A stretch of DNA of 64,000 nt from Anaerolineales bacterium (lineage in GTDB: Bacteria; Chloroflexota; Anaerolineae; Anaerolineales; Villigracilaceae). The position numbers were made by a program, and so were the translations under genes. The notes under the pieces are model-generated. The model saw only the letters and a list, made by a program, of their open reading frames with translations. It had not been told where the DNA came from and did no database searches. Shown here piece after piece: positions 19,705 through 28,041 of the stretch. The stretch spans positions 1,426,001 through 1,490,000 of the forward strand of contig CP129480.1 in the NCBI GenBank assembly GCA_030583885.1, written 5' to 3'. The first letter of the stretch is position 1. Every line of letters begins with the position of its first letter.

Positions 19705-19738
19705 AAATTGCCCTTCACGCGTGCAGAAAGGGCAATTT
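19705..19738 (-). terminator. Riboswitch expression-platform hairpin
   Basis: On the - strand AAATTGCCCTT and AAGGGCAATTT pair around TCTGCACGCGTG-type loop sequence and are followed by ATTTTCTT. It lies between the SAM aptamer and the metK ribosome site, the right place for an attenuator. Confidence 0.75.
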
Positions 19739-19756
19739 GAGCATGTCTGTGTTACC

Positions 19757-19860
19757 CTCTCATCTCCCAGAATATCCTGTCGGAATTGGCACCGTATTCA
19801 TTTTACTGACCGGTTGTCGAGGCATCGCAGGGCCGTTCCCTCCGCCTCTCTGGATAAGAG
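19757..19860 (-). promoter_or_regulatory. SAM-I (S-box) riboswitch aptamer
   Basis: Reading the - strand from 19860: CTCTTATCCAGAGAGG opens P1/P2, then GGAGGGAACGGCCC, GATGCCTCGACAACCGG, a P3 loop, GGTGCCAATTCCGACAGG and AGATGAGAG closing P1. These are the conserved S-box blocks in order. It should turn metK off when S-adenosylmethionine is abundant. Confidence 0.93.
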
Positions 19861-19927
19861 CGCCGTATTGGGGCTATTGATTTGTGGCGCGAGTTTACCA
19901 TAGCTAAAATACTACGTCAAATAAAAA

Positions 19928-19954
19928 AAGCCGCCAGAAAATTCTGACGGCTTT
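19928..19954 (-). terminator. Terminator after SUMF1 lipoprotein gene
   Basis: On the - strand AAAGCCGTCAGAA pairs with TTCTGGCGGCTTT and runs into TTTTTATTTG. Confidence 0.88.
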
Positions 19955-19972
19955 GGAATGGATACCCGGGGC

Positions 19973-20908
19973 TTAGTCCGAGGCGCAGCGGAACCCGATC
20001 TTTGGCGAAAATTCACCAAGGTAATCGGCAGAGTAGATATCTGAAGCATCAAGATTCGAGCCTCGCACCGAAGCGCGGTTTGCAAGGCGGATGTCCTTGA
20101 ACGCGTCCTGATATGTACCGCCGCGGACAACACGATTGAAATATTTACTGCGTTCACCCGGTCCCGGCGGATTCATGGTCACGCCTTTGCTATAGTACTC
20201 ACTGTCGTAATAATCATTGACCCATTCCGCTACATTACCGGCAAGATCCAGTATTCCATACGGACTGGCACCAGCGGGGAAACTACCTACACGGGTGGTG
20301 TCTCCAACATAATAGTTGAAATTGCCGTGCGAAGAATCCGGACGCTCGTCACCCCATGGATAGGTACGGAAATCGTCACCGCGTGCCGCGCGTTCCCATT
20401 CCGCTTCGGTCGGGAGGCGGCGTCCGGCCCAGGTGCAGTAGGTACGTGCCTGCGCCCAGGTGACATATACAACAGGGAAGTCATTAAATTCCGTATTGTT
20501 AAAGTAGGAATTGCGTGTTCCAGATTTGAAGTTTTGGGGTGGTTCACAAGCTCCCGCCTGAACGCACAGTGTATACATACCGTTGGTCACTTCCAGTTTA
20601 TCCATCCAGTATCCCTTCAAGGTCACATTGTGAACTGGGACCTCGTCCTTCTGCTCTCCAGGATCCATCGCCCCCATACGGAAGGTTCCATCAGGAATAT
20701 AAATTTGAGGCATGCCGTCCACGGATGAAACACGTTCAGCCCCAGCCTGACCCTCGCTTGCTTCTGCGGTTGGATTCATGGCTGGCGGGGTGTTGGTCGG
20801 GAAAGCGGTGGAAACGGGGATTGCTGTCGGTACAGACTGTCCGCCTCCAAGTTGGCAGGCAGAGACAAACAAAGCCAGAGCTACCAGGGTTGGGAATATT
20901 TTATTCAT
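19973..20908 (-). CDS. SUMF1/FGE-fold lipoprotein
   Basis: 311 residues from ATG 20908 (GGAGAACTG just upstream). A signal peptide with lipobox (LFVSACQLGG) and a Thr/Pro-rich linker precede a formylglycine-generating-enzyme-sulphatase domain: IPDGTFRMGAMDPGEQKDEVP, KLEVTNGMYTLCVQAG, WAQARTYCTWAGRRLPTEAEWE, YPWGDERPDS, GILDLAGNVAEWVND, VRGGTYQD and GFRCASD. The CxxxYC catalytic cysteines of true formylglycine-generating enzymes are absent after RGGTYQ, so sulphatase activation is unlikely; these domains also occur as binding modules. It is one of three in the window. Confidence 0.85.
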   Translation of the reverse strand: MNKIFPTLVALALFVSACQLGGGQSVPTAIPVSTAFPTNTPPAMNPTAEASEGQAGAERVSSVDGMPQIYIPDGTFRMGAMDPGEQKDEVPVHNVTLKGYWMDKLEVTNGMYTLCVQAGACEPPQNFKSGTRNSYFNNTEFNDFPVVYVTWAQARTYCTWAGRRLPTEAEWERAARGDDFRTYPWGDERPDSSHGNFNYYVGDTTRVGSFPAGASPYGILDLAGNVAEWVNDYYDSEYYSKGVTMNPPGPGERSKYFNRVVRGGTYQDAFKDIRLANRASVRGSNLDASDIYSADYLGEFSPKIGFRCASD

Positions 20909-21087
20909 CAGTTCTCCTTTTTGAGATATATCCCCAGTATACAAAGTGGTGACTTTTTTCCTAATCCCCCAAAAGTAATATATTGGTAATAAAATATGAC
21001 TTTTTATGACTTTTATGTGTATAATTGACTTACAGCCTTGTTAGTCTCGATTTTTTTGGGAATTATCTCAAGGACCCGAAAGATTTT

Positions 21088-21792
21088 ATGACCAAACTTA
21101 ACCTATCACCTCTCTCTTCAAATTCCCCCCGTGTTTTCATCGTTTGCGATCAGGATGCCACCGCGCCCATTTGGGGCTATATCATCCGCGAGAAGGGGTT
21201 GATTGCCATCCTTGAAACCTCCGTCCAGCGGGCCATGGAGCGTTCCATCGAGGAAATCCCCGATCTGATTGTCATTGACTTAAACGCTCCACATGCTCAA
21301 CGCATGGAACTGTGCCGTACATTCCGTTCCATAAGCGTCAGTCCAATCTTGCTTTTTCTGCCATATAATAACGAAACTGAGATTTTGGAAGCCTATCAGA
21401 ATGGGGTGGATGAATGTGTGGTAAAGCCGATCAGCCCTGCAATCTTTCTTGCCAAGATCATGGCCTGGTCGCGGCGCAGTTGGAACGAACCAATGACACC
21501 CCGCAAAACGGGACGATTGCGCCTCGACCCATCTCATCGTTCAGCGGTCGGGTCAAACAAAACAGAGATCAAGCTGACCAATCTCGAGTTCCGGCTCCTG
21601 CATCTTTTGATGAGCCGTCCCGGTTACGTGTTTCCCGCCGAGGAGATCATCCAAACCGTGTGGGGCGCGGAAGGGGATATTGTCCTGCTTAAGAATGTTG
21701 TTTATCGCCTGAGAAAAAAGCTCGAAGAGGAGGCCGGTGAGACTCGCCTGATCAAGACCTGGCCCGGCGGTTATAGTTTCGTGAAGGATTAA
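21088..21792 (+). CDS. OmpR-type response regulator (receiver + winged helix)
   Basis: 234 residues from ATG 21088 (AAGGA upstream); a TTG at 21025 would add 21 residues. The receiver half has DQDA near the start (acidic pair), DLIVIDLNAP with the likely phospho-acceptor Asp, and VVKPISP with the conserved Lys. The C-terminal domain (TEIKLTNLEFRLLHLLMSRPG ... IQTVWGAEGD ... VVYRLRKKLEEEAGETRLIKTWPGGYSFV) is a PhoB/OmpR DNA-binding fold. No kinase is adjacent; it lies between two SUMF1 lipoprotein genes on the other strand, which it might control. Confidence 0.87.
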   Translation: MTKLNLSPLSSNSPRVFIVCDQDATAPIWGYIIREKGLIAILETSVQRAMERSIEEIPDLIVIDLNAPHAQRMELCRTFRSISVSPILLFLPYNNETEILEAYQNGVDECVVKPISPAIFLAKIMAWSRRSWNEPMTPRKTGRLRLDPSHRSAVGSNKTEIKLTNLEFRLLHLLMSRPGYVFPAEEIIQTVWGAEGDIVLLKNVVYRLRKKLEEEAGETRLIKTWPGGYSFVKD

Positions 21793-21826
21793 AACGCCTC
21801 TTTCCAAACCCTTCGCCTGATTCTGT

Positions 21827-22768
21827 TTAATCGTCCGCTGCGCACCGAAAACCGACCTTGACCGAACTGCGCCCATAGTACGCATCTTCCGTTGGTTGTG
21901 CCCTTGCGTCGGGGCCTTCAAGAGAGTTGCGGTTTGAAAGGCGCAGGAAGATCCCGTCCTCCTGGAACGAACCGCCGCGGATCACACGCAGGTTGTTGAA
22001 GACCTCATCGTCAGCGGGTCCCGTTGGATTTTCAGCCGGGGATTTTGCGTAGTAATCCGGGCGGTAACGATCCGCCACCCATTCCCAAACATTTCCAGCC
22101 ATATCCAGCACGCCAAATGGACTTGCACCTTCGGCGTACGACCCGACGCGGGTTGTGTCGCCAACGATGTTCAGCGAATTGGAATTATATTGATTCGGCA
22201 GTTCATCGCCCCAGGGATAGTTGCGTTTGTCATTCCCGCGCGCGGCGCGTTCCCATTCCGCCTCGCTGGGCAGGCGTCGTCCTGCCCAGCGACAATAGAC
22301 ATTTGCATCCCGCCAGGTTACATGGACAACGGGGTAATCCTGAAACTCGGGGTTGCCGAAATACTCTTCGCGGTTGTCGGAACGATTCTGGGCGGGCGGC
22401 CTGCACGAGCCTGCCTGCACGCACAAGGCATACATGCCATTGGTTACCTCCACCTGATCCATCCAAAACGCATTAAGATGGATTTCGTGTGCAGGCAGTT
22501 CGTCGTTTTTCCTCTGTACATCCATCCCGCCCATGATGAAGCTGCCTGCCGGGATCCAGAGTTGGGGCATTCCGTCTTTTGGGGAGATCCTCATCGCTTC
22601 GGGCGTGGACGTGGCCTGCGGCACAGGAGGAAGATGGGTTTTGGTTGGTGCGGAGGTGGGTGTCGACGGCGGAGCCGAAGTTGGGATTAATGCCGGCATT
22701 GCCGCTGGGGCGGGTTGACAAGCAGCGATAAACAAGACAATGATGGATTGGAGGATATTCTTTTTCAT
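21827..22768 (-). CDS. SUMF1/FGE-fold lipoprotein
   Basis: 313 residues from the ATG giving MKKNILQSIIVLFIAAC (lipobox IAAC); an ATG five codons earlier overlaps the upstream gene's stop. A Thr/Pro linker leads to the same SUMF1 domain as at 19973: IPAGSFIMGGMDVQRKNDELP, QVEVTNGMYALCVQAG, RDANVYCRWAGRRLPSEAEWE, YPWGDELPNQ, GVLDMAGNVWEWVADRY, IRGGSFQED, GFRCAADD. The FGE catalytic cysteine pair is missing. It follows the C39-like peptidase gene directly and is probably in one operon with it. Confidence 0.85.
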   Translation of the reverse strand: MKKNILQSIIVLFIAACQPAPAAMPALIPTSAPPSTPTSAPTKTHLPPVPQATSTPEAMRISPKDGMPQLWIPAGSFIMGGMDVQRKNDELPAHEIHLNAFWMDQVEVTNGMYALCVQAGSCRPPAQNRSDNREEYFGNPEFQDYPVVHVTWRDANVYCRWAGRRLPSEAEWERAARGNDKRNYPWGDELPNQYNSNSLNIVGDTTRVGSYAEGASPFGVLDMAGNVWEWVADRYRPDYYAKSPAENPTGPADDEVFNNLRVIRGGSFQEDGIFLRLSNRNSLEGPDARAQPTEDAYYGRSSVKVGFRCAADD

Positions 22769-22782
22769 AAAACCTGTGGGCA

Positions 22783-24015
22783 TTACGGCAGGAGTTGCAT
22801 GGCATTGCGTGCCTGATCTTCAAAGAAATTGGGGTTGATGCTGTCCGCTTTTTGCCAGGCTTTGAGCGCGCCGGCGTTGTCGCCTTTGCGGTATAGGCCA
22901 TATCCGTGCCATAACCACGCCTCTTCAGACATATCCGTGATCCCAATGGCATACTTGGTCAGCACGAGCAGGTCGTCGTTTCTGCCGGAATGGAAGTAGG
23001 CAAGGAATGGACCGAATTGGTAGCGGAACATGCGTAACGGAAGCCCGATCTCGCGCGCCCTGTCGTAGGCGAGGGCGGCTTCTTCGTAGCGTGCAAAGTA
23101 GGCGAGGTTGCTGCCGTAGTTGAACCAGTCAAAGGCGTCTGCGGAGTCGGTGACGGTGGCGGCCTGGGTGGCGTCCAATGTCCGTTGGCGGTTCAGGTTC
23201 GGGTCCCAGTCGGAGGCGAGCAGGGTTTTTATCTCGTCTTCATATTGCGGGAAGTACATCACCATGTAGAGGTTGTTGAAGGGTTTCCACTCTTCTTCGA
23301 TGCGGGTATAGGAGATGGTCAGGTCTGGACCGCGATAGGAATCCTGCACGGTGAATTCCTGTTTTATATCGTCGTAGCCGGTGAGCAGGAGGTAGTGCGC
23401 CGCCCATAGATCGTCGGCGGGACCCAGCGCGTCGCCGGGGTTGAGCGATGTGACGCTTTCGACCATGACGGGATAGTTTGCGGCGAGCAGTCGTTTGAGG
23501 GTGTCGATGCTGCCACCCACACGGTATTCAAGGTTGAGCCAGCCCGCGCGCGTACGGACGTAATAGCGCATTTCCTCCGGGTTGACATTGCGGTCCTGCA
23601 AAATCGGTTTCACCACATCCGAAATATCGCTTTGACTTCCCTCCCAGCCATACATGTGCAGTGCCATGGAAAGGGTTGCCGGTCCGCAGTTATTGGGGGT
23701 TTGCTTTTCGTAGGGCGGCGATGGCATCGAGATCTGCGCGGGCAAGGGGGGAAAGGTGGCGGTGGGTGTGGCGGATGGGGGGAGTTGGGCGGCGGAGATA
23801 CCGGTGGGAGCGGGCGTTGATGTGGAGAGTTGTGGTGTGACCGGCAATGCCGTCGGCACGGGACCCACAGGGTCGATCATGTTGCTTAAATAGATTCCGA
23901 ACACTTCCACCCGCCATGACGCGCGTGATTTCACGTAGGGGATCTGGTACACCAAAACAGCCAGCAGGGCTGTGCCTGCCAGTGCCAGCATGATGTTTTT
24001 GTTTCGCCTGGACAT
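22783..24015 (-). CDS. C39-like cysteine peptidase domain protein with TPR-like tail, membrane-anchored
   Basis: 410 residues. One N-terminal membrane helix (residues 9-24), a Thr/Pro linker to about 95, then a papain-like C39/BtrH fold: KQTPNNCGPATLSMALHMYGW (Gln and catalytic Cys), AAHYLLLTGYD (His) and VQDSY (Asp). All three catalytic positions are kept. The last 130 residues have helix pairs resembling TPR (FNYGSNLAYFARYEEAALAYDRA; WHGYGLYRKGDNAGALKAWQKA). An extracytoplasmic protease or transglutaminase-like role is inferred; substrate unknown. Confidence 0.8.
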   Translation of the reverse strand: MSRRNKNIMLALAGTALLAVLVYQIPYVKSRASWRVEVFGIYLSNMIDPVGPVPTALPVTPQLSTSTPAPTGISAAQLPPSATPTATFPPLPAQISMPSPPYEKQTPNNCGPATLSMALHMYGWEGSQSDISDVVKPILQDRNVNPEEMRYYVRTRAGWLNLEYRVGGSIDTLKRLLAANYPVMVESVTSLNPGDALGPADDLWAAHYLLLTGYDDIKQEFTVQDSYRGPDLTISYTRIEEEWKPFNNLYMVMYFPQYEDEIKTLLASDWDPNLNRQRTLDATQAATVTDSADAFDWFNYGSNLAYFARYEEAALAYDRAREIGLPLRMFRYQFGPFLAYFHSGRNDDLLVLTKYAIGITDMSEEAWLWHGYGLYRKGDNAGALKAWQKADSINPNFFEDQARNAMQLLP

Positions 24016-24134
24016 GCTGGGGAGTTTACCACGCGTAAATGAAATGGTTTTAAGGTAAGGAATTGGGTGCTTGTTGAATCAAATGGGCATGGTTCGCGAT
24101 TTTTGTCTTGACGAGCCACACTCTGGGAAGTATT

Positions 24135-24656
24135 ATGAAATCAACCATGGAGAATGTACCTTTTATGACCCTTGACCCTGAAAATTTACGGGCTGCCATG
24201 CGTGCGTGGTCTGCCGGTGTGACGGTGGTGACCGCCGTGCATGAAGCCCAAAAGCATGGCATGACCGTAAACTCGTTCACATCCATTGCGCTGGACCCGG
24301 CCATGATCACCATTTCCCTGCGATCCGGTTCGCGTACGCATGAACTGGTTTCAAAATCGGGTACCTTCGGTCTGACCATTCTTTCCGAAGAACAGGCAGA
24401 TATTTCGGATGTTTTTGCCGGGCGCCTCTCTGATGTGGAAAACCGTTTTTCAGGCTTGCAAACCAAAACATTGGTCACCGGTTCGCCCTTGATCGTGGGC
24501 GGACTGGCCTGGCTGGATTGCCGTGTGGTGGAGACCTTCCTTGCCGGCAGGAATACCTTGTTCATTGCAGAGGTGCTTGCCGCGCATGGCACAGGCGAGG
24601 GACAGCCGCTGGTATATCACAACCGAAAATATTGGCAGTTGTCCCAGTTGTCGTAG
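24135..24656 (+). CDS. Flavin reductase family protein (FMN-binding split barrel)
   Basis: 173 residues from ATG 24135. Motifs of the HpaC/DIM6 group: RAWSAGVTVVTAV, GMTVNSFTSIALDPAMITISL, SGTFGLTILSEEQ and a terminal YHNRKYWQL. It should bind FMN and use NAD(P)H to reduce free flavin for a partner monooxygenase, but none is nearby. It is followed after 12 bases by the AMMECR1 gene. Confidence 0.88.
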   Translation: MKSTMENVPFMTLDPENLRAAMRAWSAGVTVVTAVHEAQKHGMTVNSFTSIALDPAMITISLRSGSRTHELVSKSGTFGLTILSEEQADISDVFAGRLSDVENRFSGLQTKTLVTGSPLIVGGLAWLDCRVVETFLAGRNTLFIAEVLAAHGTGEGQPLVYHNRKYWQLSQLS

Positions 24657-24668
24657 GGCGCAACCTGC

Positions 24669-25256
24669 ATGGATGGCAAAATGTCTGCAAAATTAACGGA
24701 TGGGGAAAAGCAAACGCTTTTGCGTCTTGTGCGCGAAGCCATCGAATACGCTGTAAAAGGAAAGCCTTTGCCGGCCTTGGATGATCAGCTTCTCACGCCG
24801 CTGCTGCGTGGGAACGGCGCCTCATTCGTGACCCTGACGGTCAACGATCAGTTGCGTGGCTGTATCGGCACACTGGAGGCCTATCAGCCGCTGGCGGAGG
24901 ATGTTCGTGAACATGCGGTTGCGGCAGCCCTGGAAGATCCGCGCTTCCGCCCTGTGGAGGAGGGCGAATTGAGCAGGATCAGGATCGAGGTCTCGCGATT
25001 GACCGCCCCCCATCCGCTGGAATATTCCTCGAGCGAAGACCTTCTCAAAAAATTGAAACCGCATGTGGACGGCGTCATTCTGAAGGATCGATTTCGCCGC
25101 GCAACCTTTCTCCCGCAGGTTTGGGAGAAGATCCCGGACCCCGCCGATTTTCTCGATCAGCTTTGCCTGAAGATGGGCGCGCACAAAAAAATGTGGCGGG
25201 AGACAAAATTACAAGTTCATGTATATCAGGTCGAAGAATTCCGTGAATTGGATTAA
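24669..25256 (+). CDS. AMMECR1 family protein (AmmeMemoRadiSam protein A)
   Basis: 195 residues (ATG 24669, with a second at 24681). The family signature LRGCIGTLEAYQPL is intact, as are EDPRFRPVEEGELSRIRIEVSRL and QVWEKIPDPADFLDQLCLKMG. In many genomes this domain travels with MEMO and a radical-SAM protein; neither is here. Its chemistry is not established. Same direction and short spacing as the flavin reductase and the TPR gene suggest one transcript. Confidence 0.92.
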   Translation: MDGKMSAKLTDGEKQTLLRLVREAIEYAVKGKPLPALDDQLLTPLLRGNGASFVTLTVNDQLRGCIGTLEAYQPLAEDVREHAVAAALEDPRFRPVEEGELSRIRIEVSRLTAPHPLEYSSSEDLLKKLKPHVDGVILKDRFRRATFLPQVWEKIPDPADFLDQLCLKMGAHKKMWRETKLQVHVYQVEEFRELD

Positions 25257-25265
25257 AATGTAAAC

Positions 25266-27101
25266 ATGACTGAAGAATTCAAGGAAGAGCACTCCAGCGA
25301 TACCATTTTCCAGGATGCGGTGGATGCTCTGCGCCGCGGGGATAAACCACGCGCAAAAGAGTTGCTGACCCTTTTACTTAAATCGGACCAGAATAATGCG
25401 ACGTATTGGATTTGGTTAAGCGCCGCAGTGGATAATGCCAAGGAGCGCATCTACTGCCTGCAAACCGCGCTCAAACTGGACCCTGAAAATGGTGCCGCAA
25501 AACGAGGCTTGATCCTGCTCGGGGCATTGGGACCAGATGATACAGTTCAGCCATTCCCGATGAACCGTCCGCGCGCATGGGAGCAGAAACTACTGCTCGC
25601 GAATGAACTGCCCAAGGAAAGGGGATTGAGGGTGTTTGCGAGGAGTCCCGCGGTGAGGCTGTTGGGCATGGCAGTGATCGGCGCGGCATTGATATCCATT
25701 GTTGTGTTCGGGTTTATCCTTCCGCGCCAGACAACCGTGGTCCCCACCCAGACGAATACCCCGGGGCCATCCCCGACCTTTACACCCACACCAACCCTGT
25801 TCGGTGCAACTGCGCCATCCACACGGGCATTTACGGGTCCCACGCCGTTGTGGATGTTGCTGCCTCAAACCTACACACCAACGCCTCTCTATGTGAATAC
25901 GCCGCGCGCGCCCCAATCCCTTGACCAGTATCGCCTGGCGCGGCAAGCCTACCAGAATGGTGATTGGGACGCGTTCATCTCCAACATGCAGTTGATCCTT
26001 CCCTTTGAACCGGAATCCGCGGATATCTATTACATGATCGGGGAGGCGTATCGTTTCAAGGGGCAGACGGGCAATGCCCTGAATGCCTATAGCAACGCCT
26101 TGAATCTCGATCCGAACTTTGCGCCGCCTTATCTCGGCCAGGCACGCGTGCGGTTGATGAGCAACCCCAGCTTTAATGCCAGGCCTCTGCTGGATAACGC
26201 GATCCGGCGCGACCCAAACTTCGGCGAAGCGTATCTGGAGCGCGCCCGTTTCATGCTTGCCCGCAATGACCTTCAGGATGCGCTCGCAGACCTGGAACGC
26301 GCGGCGGAACTCCTGCCGGATTCGCCGGAAGTGTATATTACCTATGCCAATGTCCATTATGCACTCAATGACATGCAGAACGCACTTACCTCGGCGGAAA
26401 AGGCCTATTCGCTGGATATCACGCACCTGCCCATATACAATCTATTGGGCGAGCTCTACCTGGACACCGGCCAGTATCAGCGCGCGCTCGAGGCGCTTGA
26501 AGTCTATGTCATCTATGAGGATGAGGATGCGCTTGCGTTTGCCAGACTGGGACAGGCCTATTATGAGGTGAACCAATACCAGGCGGCTGTGGACAGTCTC
26601 GACAAGGCAACGGCCCTCAACCGCAGCGGCCTGCGCAGGTTTTATATCTATCGCGGGTTTGCCAACCTTGAACTGGGCAATATTGATGATGCCGTTCAAG
26701 ACCTTGCCGTCGCCGTGGATGTGGACAAGGATTCATTCGAAGCGAATCTGGGGCTGGCGCGTGCGTATTACCTGCAGGAGAAGTATGGGAGCGCGTTTCT
26801 GCAGATGGATGCATTGAGACTGTCGGCAAAGACCGATCAGGAAAAGGCGCTCATGTTCTACTGGCGCGCCCTGATCCAGGAGGAACGCGGCGAAACAAGG
26901 GATGCGATCAAAAGCTGGAACGACCTGCTTGCATTGAATTCGGCTGCGGTATCCCCTGAAATGCGCACGGAGGCCCTGGAACACTTGAAGGAATTGGGTT
27001 TCCTGACCCCCACACCGACCGTCCCCACCTCCACCCGTACGCCAAATGCGACCGTCACACCAACGCCTTCACGTACCCCAACCCGAACCCCGACGCCCTA
27101 G
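25266..27101 (+). CDS. Membrane-anchored TPR protein with Thr/Pro-rich linkers
   Basis: 611 residues. The N-terminal 80 residues carry a TPR-like pair (AVDALRRGDKPRAKELLTLLL; WIWLSAAVDNAKERIYCLQT). A single membrane helix lies at about 134-152, then a Thr/Pro-rich linker, then about nine TPR units from residue 220 (for example GEAYRFKGQTGNALNAYSNA). The last 30 residues are again Thr/Pro-rich (TPSRTPTRTPTP). It probably scaffolds a complex at the outer face of the membrane. No enzyme motif. Confidence 0.85.
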   Translation: MTEEFKEEHSSDTIFQDAVDALRRGDKPRAKELLTLLLKSDQNNATYWIWLSAAVDNAKERIYCLQTALKLDPENGAAKRGLILLGALGPDDTVQPFPMNRPRAWEQKLLLANELPKERGLRVFARSPAVRLLGMAVIGAALISIVVFGFILPRQTTVVPTQTNTPGPSPTFTPTPTLFGATAPSTRAFTGPTPLWMLLPQTYTPTPLYVNTPRAPQSLDQYRLARQAYQNGDWDAFISNMQLILPFEPESADIYYMIGEAYRFKGQTGNALNAYSNALNLDPNFAPPYLGQARVRLMSNPSFNARPLLDNAIRRDPNFGEAYLERARFMLARNDLQDALADLERAAELLPDSPEVYITYANVHYALNDMQNALTSAEKAYSLDITHLPIYNLLGELYLDTGQYQRALEALEVYVIYEDEDALAFARLGQAYYEVNQYQAAVDSLDKATALNRSGLRRFYIYRGFANLELGNIDDAVQDLAVAVDVDKDSFEANLGLARAYYLQEKYGSAFLQMDALRLSAKTDQEKALMFYWRALIQEERGETRDAIKSWNDLLALNSAAVSPEMRTEALEHLKELGFLTPTPTVPTSTRTPNATVTPTPSRTPTRTPTP

Positions 27102-27124
27102 CAGCAGGAGTTTAAACAAGAATG

Positions 27125-27154
27125 AAAGAGAGACTGAACTGCCAGTCTCTCTTT
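27125..27154 (+). terminator. Terminator after TPR gene
   Basis: AAAGAGAGACTG, loop, CAGTCTCTCTTT and more T. Third copy of the AGAGACTG stem family. Confidence 0.9.
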
Positions 27155-27164
27155 TTTCCATTTC

Positions 27165-27515
27165 TTAACTTGATGACCTGGCAGCGCGGCATTCATCACA
27201 GGGACATAACGCCCGCAGATAATGCCAGTTGTAGATGCCGTAATCGTGGCCGTCCTCCCAGACGATGGTCAACGCGTAGGAGCCGGTCGCAACAATATTG
27301 GCCAATCGGGTGGAAGGGGTGTCCTCCATTTGCCTGGTGAACACATCCTCATCGGGTTCCGATTTCATGTTCTCATGTCCCCCGCGGCAGGAGGCGCATG
27401 GACAGGCTGCGCGCAATAATCCAAAGGGATAGGCGCTGATATGTCCGCTGTCCCAGGTGATGGTGAATTCGCGTTTGCTTTTGTTCGCGGTGACGCTGGT
27501 TGGTTTTTCAGACAT
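27165..27515 (-). CDS. DUF971 domain protein
   Basis: 116 residues. The domain is recognised from FTITWDSGHISAYPFGLLRAACPCASCRG and ALTIVWEDGHDYGIYNWHYLRALCPCDEC, two CPCxxC sites that probably bind zinc. It resembles the N-terminal domain of gamma-butyrobetaine hydroxylases and a stand-alone protein sometimes found near Fe-S cluster assembly genes. Function unknown. Confidence 0.85.
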   Translation of the reverse strand: MSEKPTSVTANKSKREFTITWDSGHISAYPFGLLRAACPCASCRGGHENMKSEPDEDVFTRQMEDTPSTRLANIVATGSYALTIVWEDGHDYGIYNWHYLRALCPCDECRAARSSS

Positions 27516-27563
27516 GGTTTCCTTTTCTTTTTGCTCTCCCTTGGGAGAAGGCGGGGTGGAGGG

Positions 27564-28040
27564 CTACGGCGAAGGGACGACAGCCAGAAAATCCGCGGCA
27601 GCCCAGCCGGCGCGGGTGTCGTCATATGGCGCGACCAGATACCACCAGGTATATCCATCCATGCTTTGGGGACCGTCCTTGACGAGGAAGACCTCCGCTT
27701 CGTCCCCGCGAAAGACAGTTTCCGTGTTCAGGCCGGGTGCGGAGCGGATGCGTAGTCCGTCATTGCCTGTGCCGTCGATCTGCACATAGCCGTCGATGTT
27801 GATGGAATCTGGATCGAAGCCGGCGGGCGTGGCGAGGGGATCATCCGTGGGGACGGCTGTCGCCGCGGGGGTATGGGTTGGGGCGGGGATCATGGTCAGG
27901 TCGGCCGGAGCAAACCCAACGTCAGGAGCGAAGCGGGGGGAGGTCCAGCCGATGACGATGAGCGTGACGAGCAGTAATATCCCTGCAATGCCGAGCGCGC
28001 CGAAGATCACAAATCGATTTAAATAAGGTCTTAAGTCCAT
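27564..28040 (-). CDS. Membrane-anchored bacterial SH3-domain protein
   Basis: 158 residues: N-terminal membrane helix (about 12-32), Thr/Pro linker, then a bacterial SH3 domain (LRIRSAPGLNTETVFRGDEAEVFLVKDG ... WWYLVAP ... GWAAADFL). Such domains bind cell-wall or protein peptides outside the cell. It starts one base after the stop of the lipid-kinase-like gene upstream, so the two are coupled. Confidence 0.83.
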   Translation of the reverse strand: MDLRPYLNRFVIFGALGIAGILLLVTLIVIGWTSPRFAPDVGFAPADLTMIPAPTHTPAATAVPTDDPLATPAGFDPDSINIDGYVQIDGTGNDGLRIRSAPGLNTETVFRGDEAEVFLVKDGPQSMDGYTWWYLVAPYDDTRAGWAAADFLAVVPSP

Positions 28041-28041
28041 G

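Noticed and set aside
19973..22768. SUMF1 proteins as sulphatase-activating formylglycine-generating enzymes
   Set aside because: The catalytic cysteine pair is not present and no sulphatase gene is nearby.
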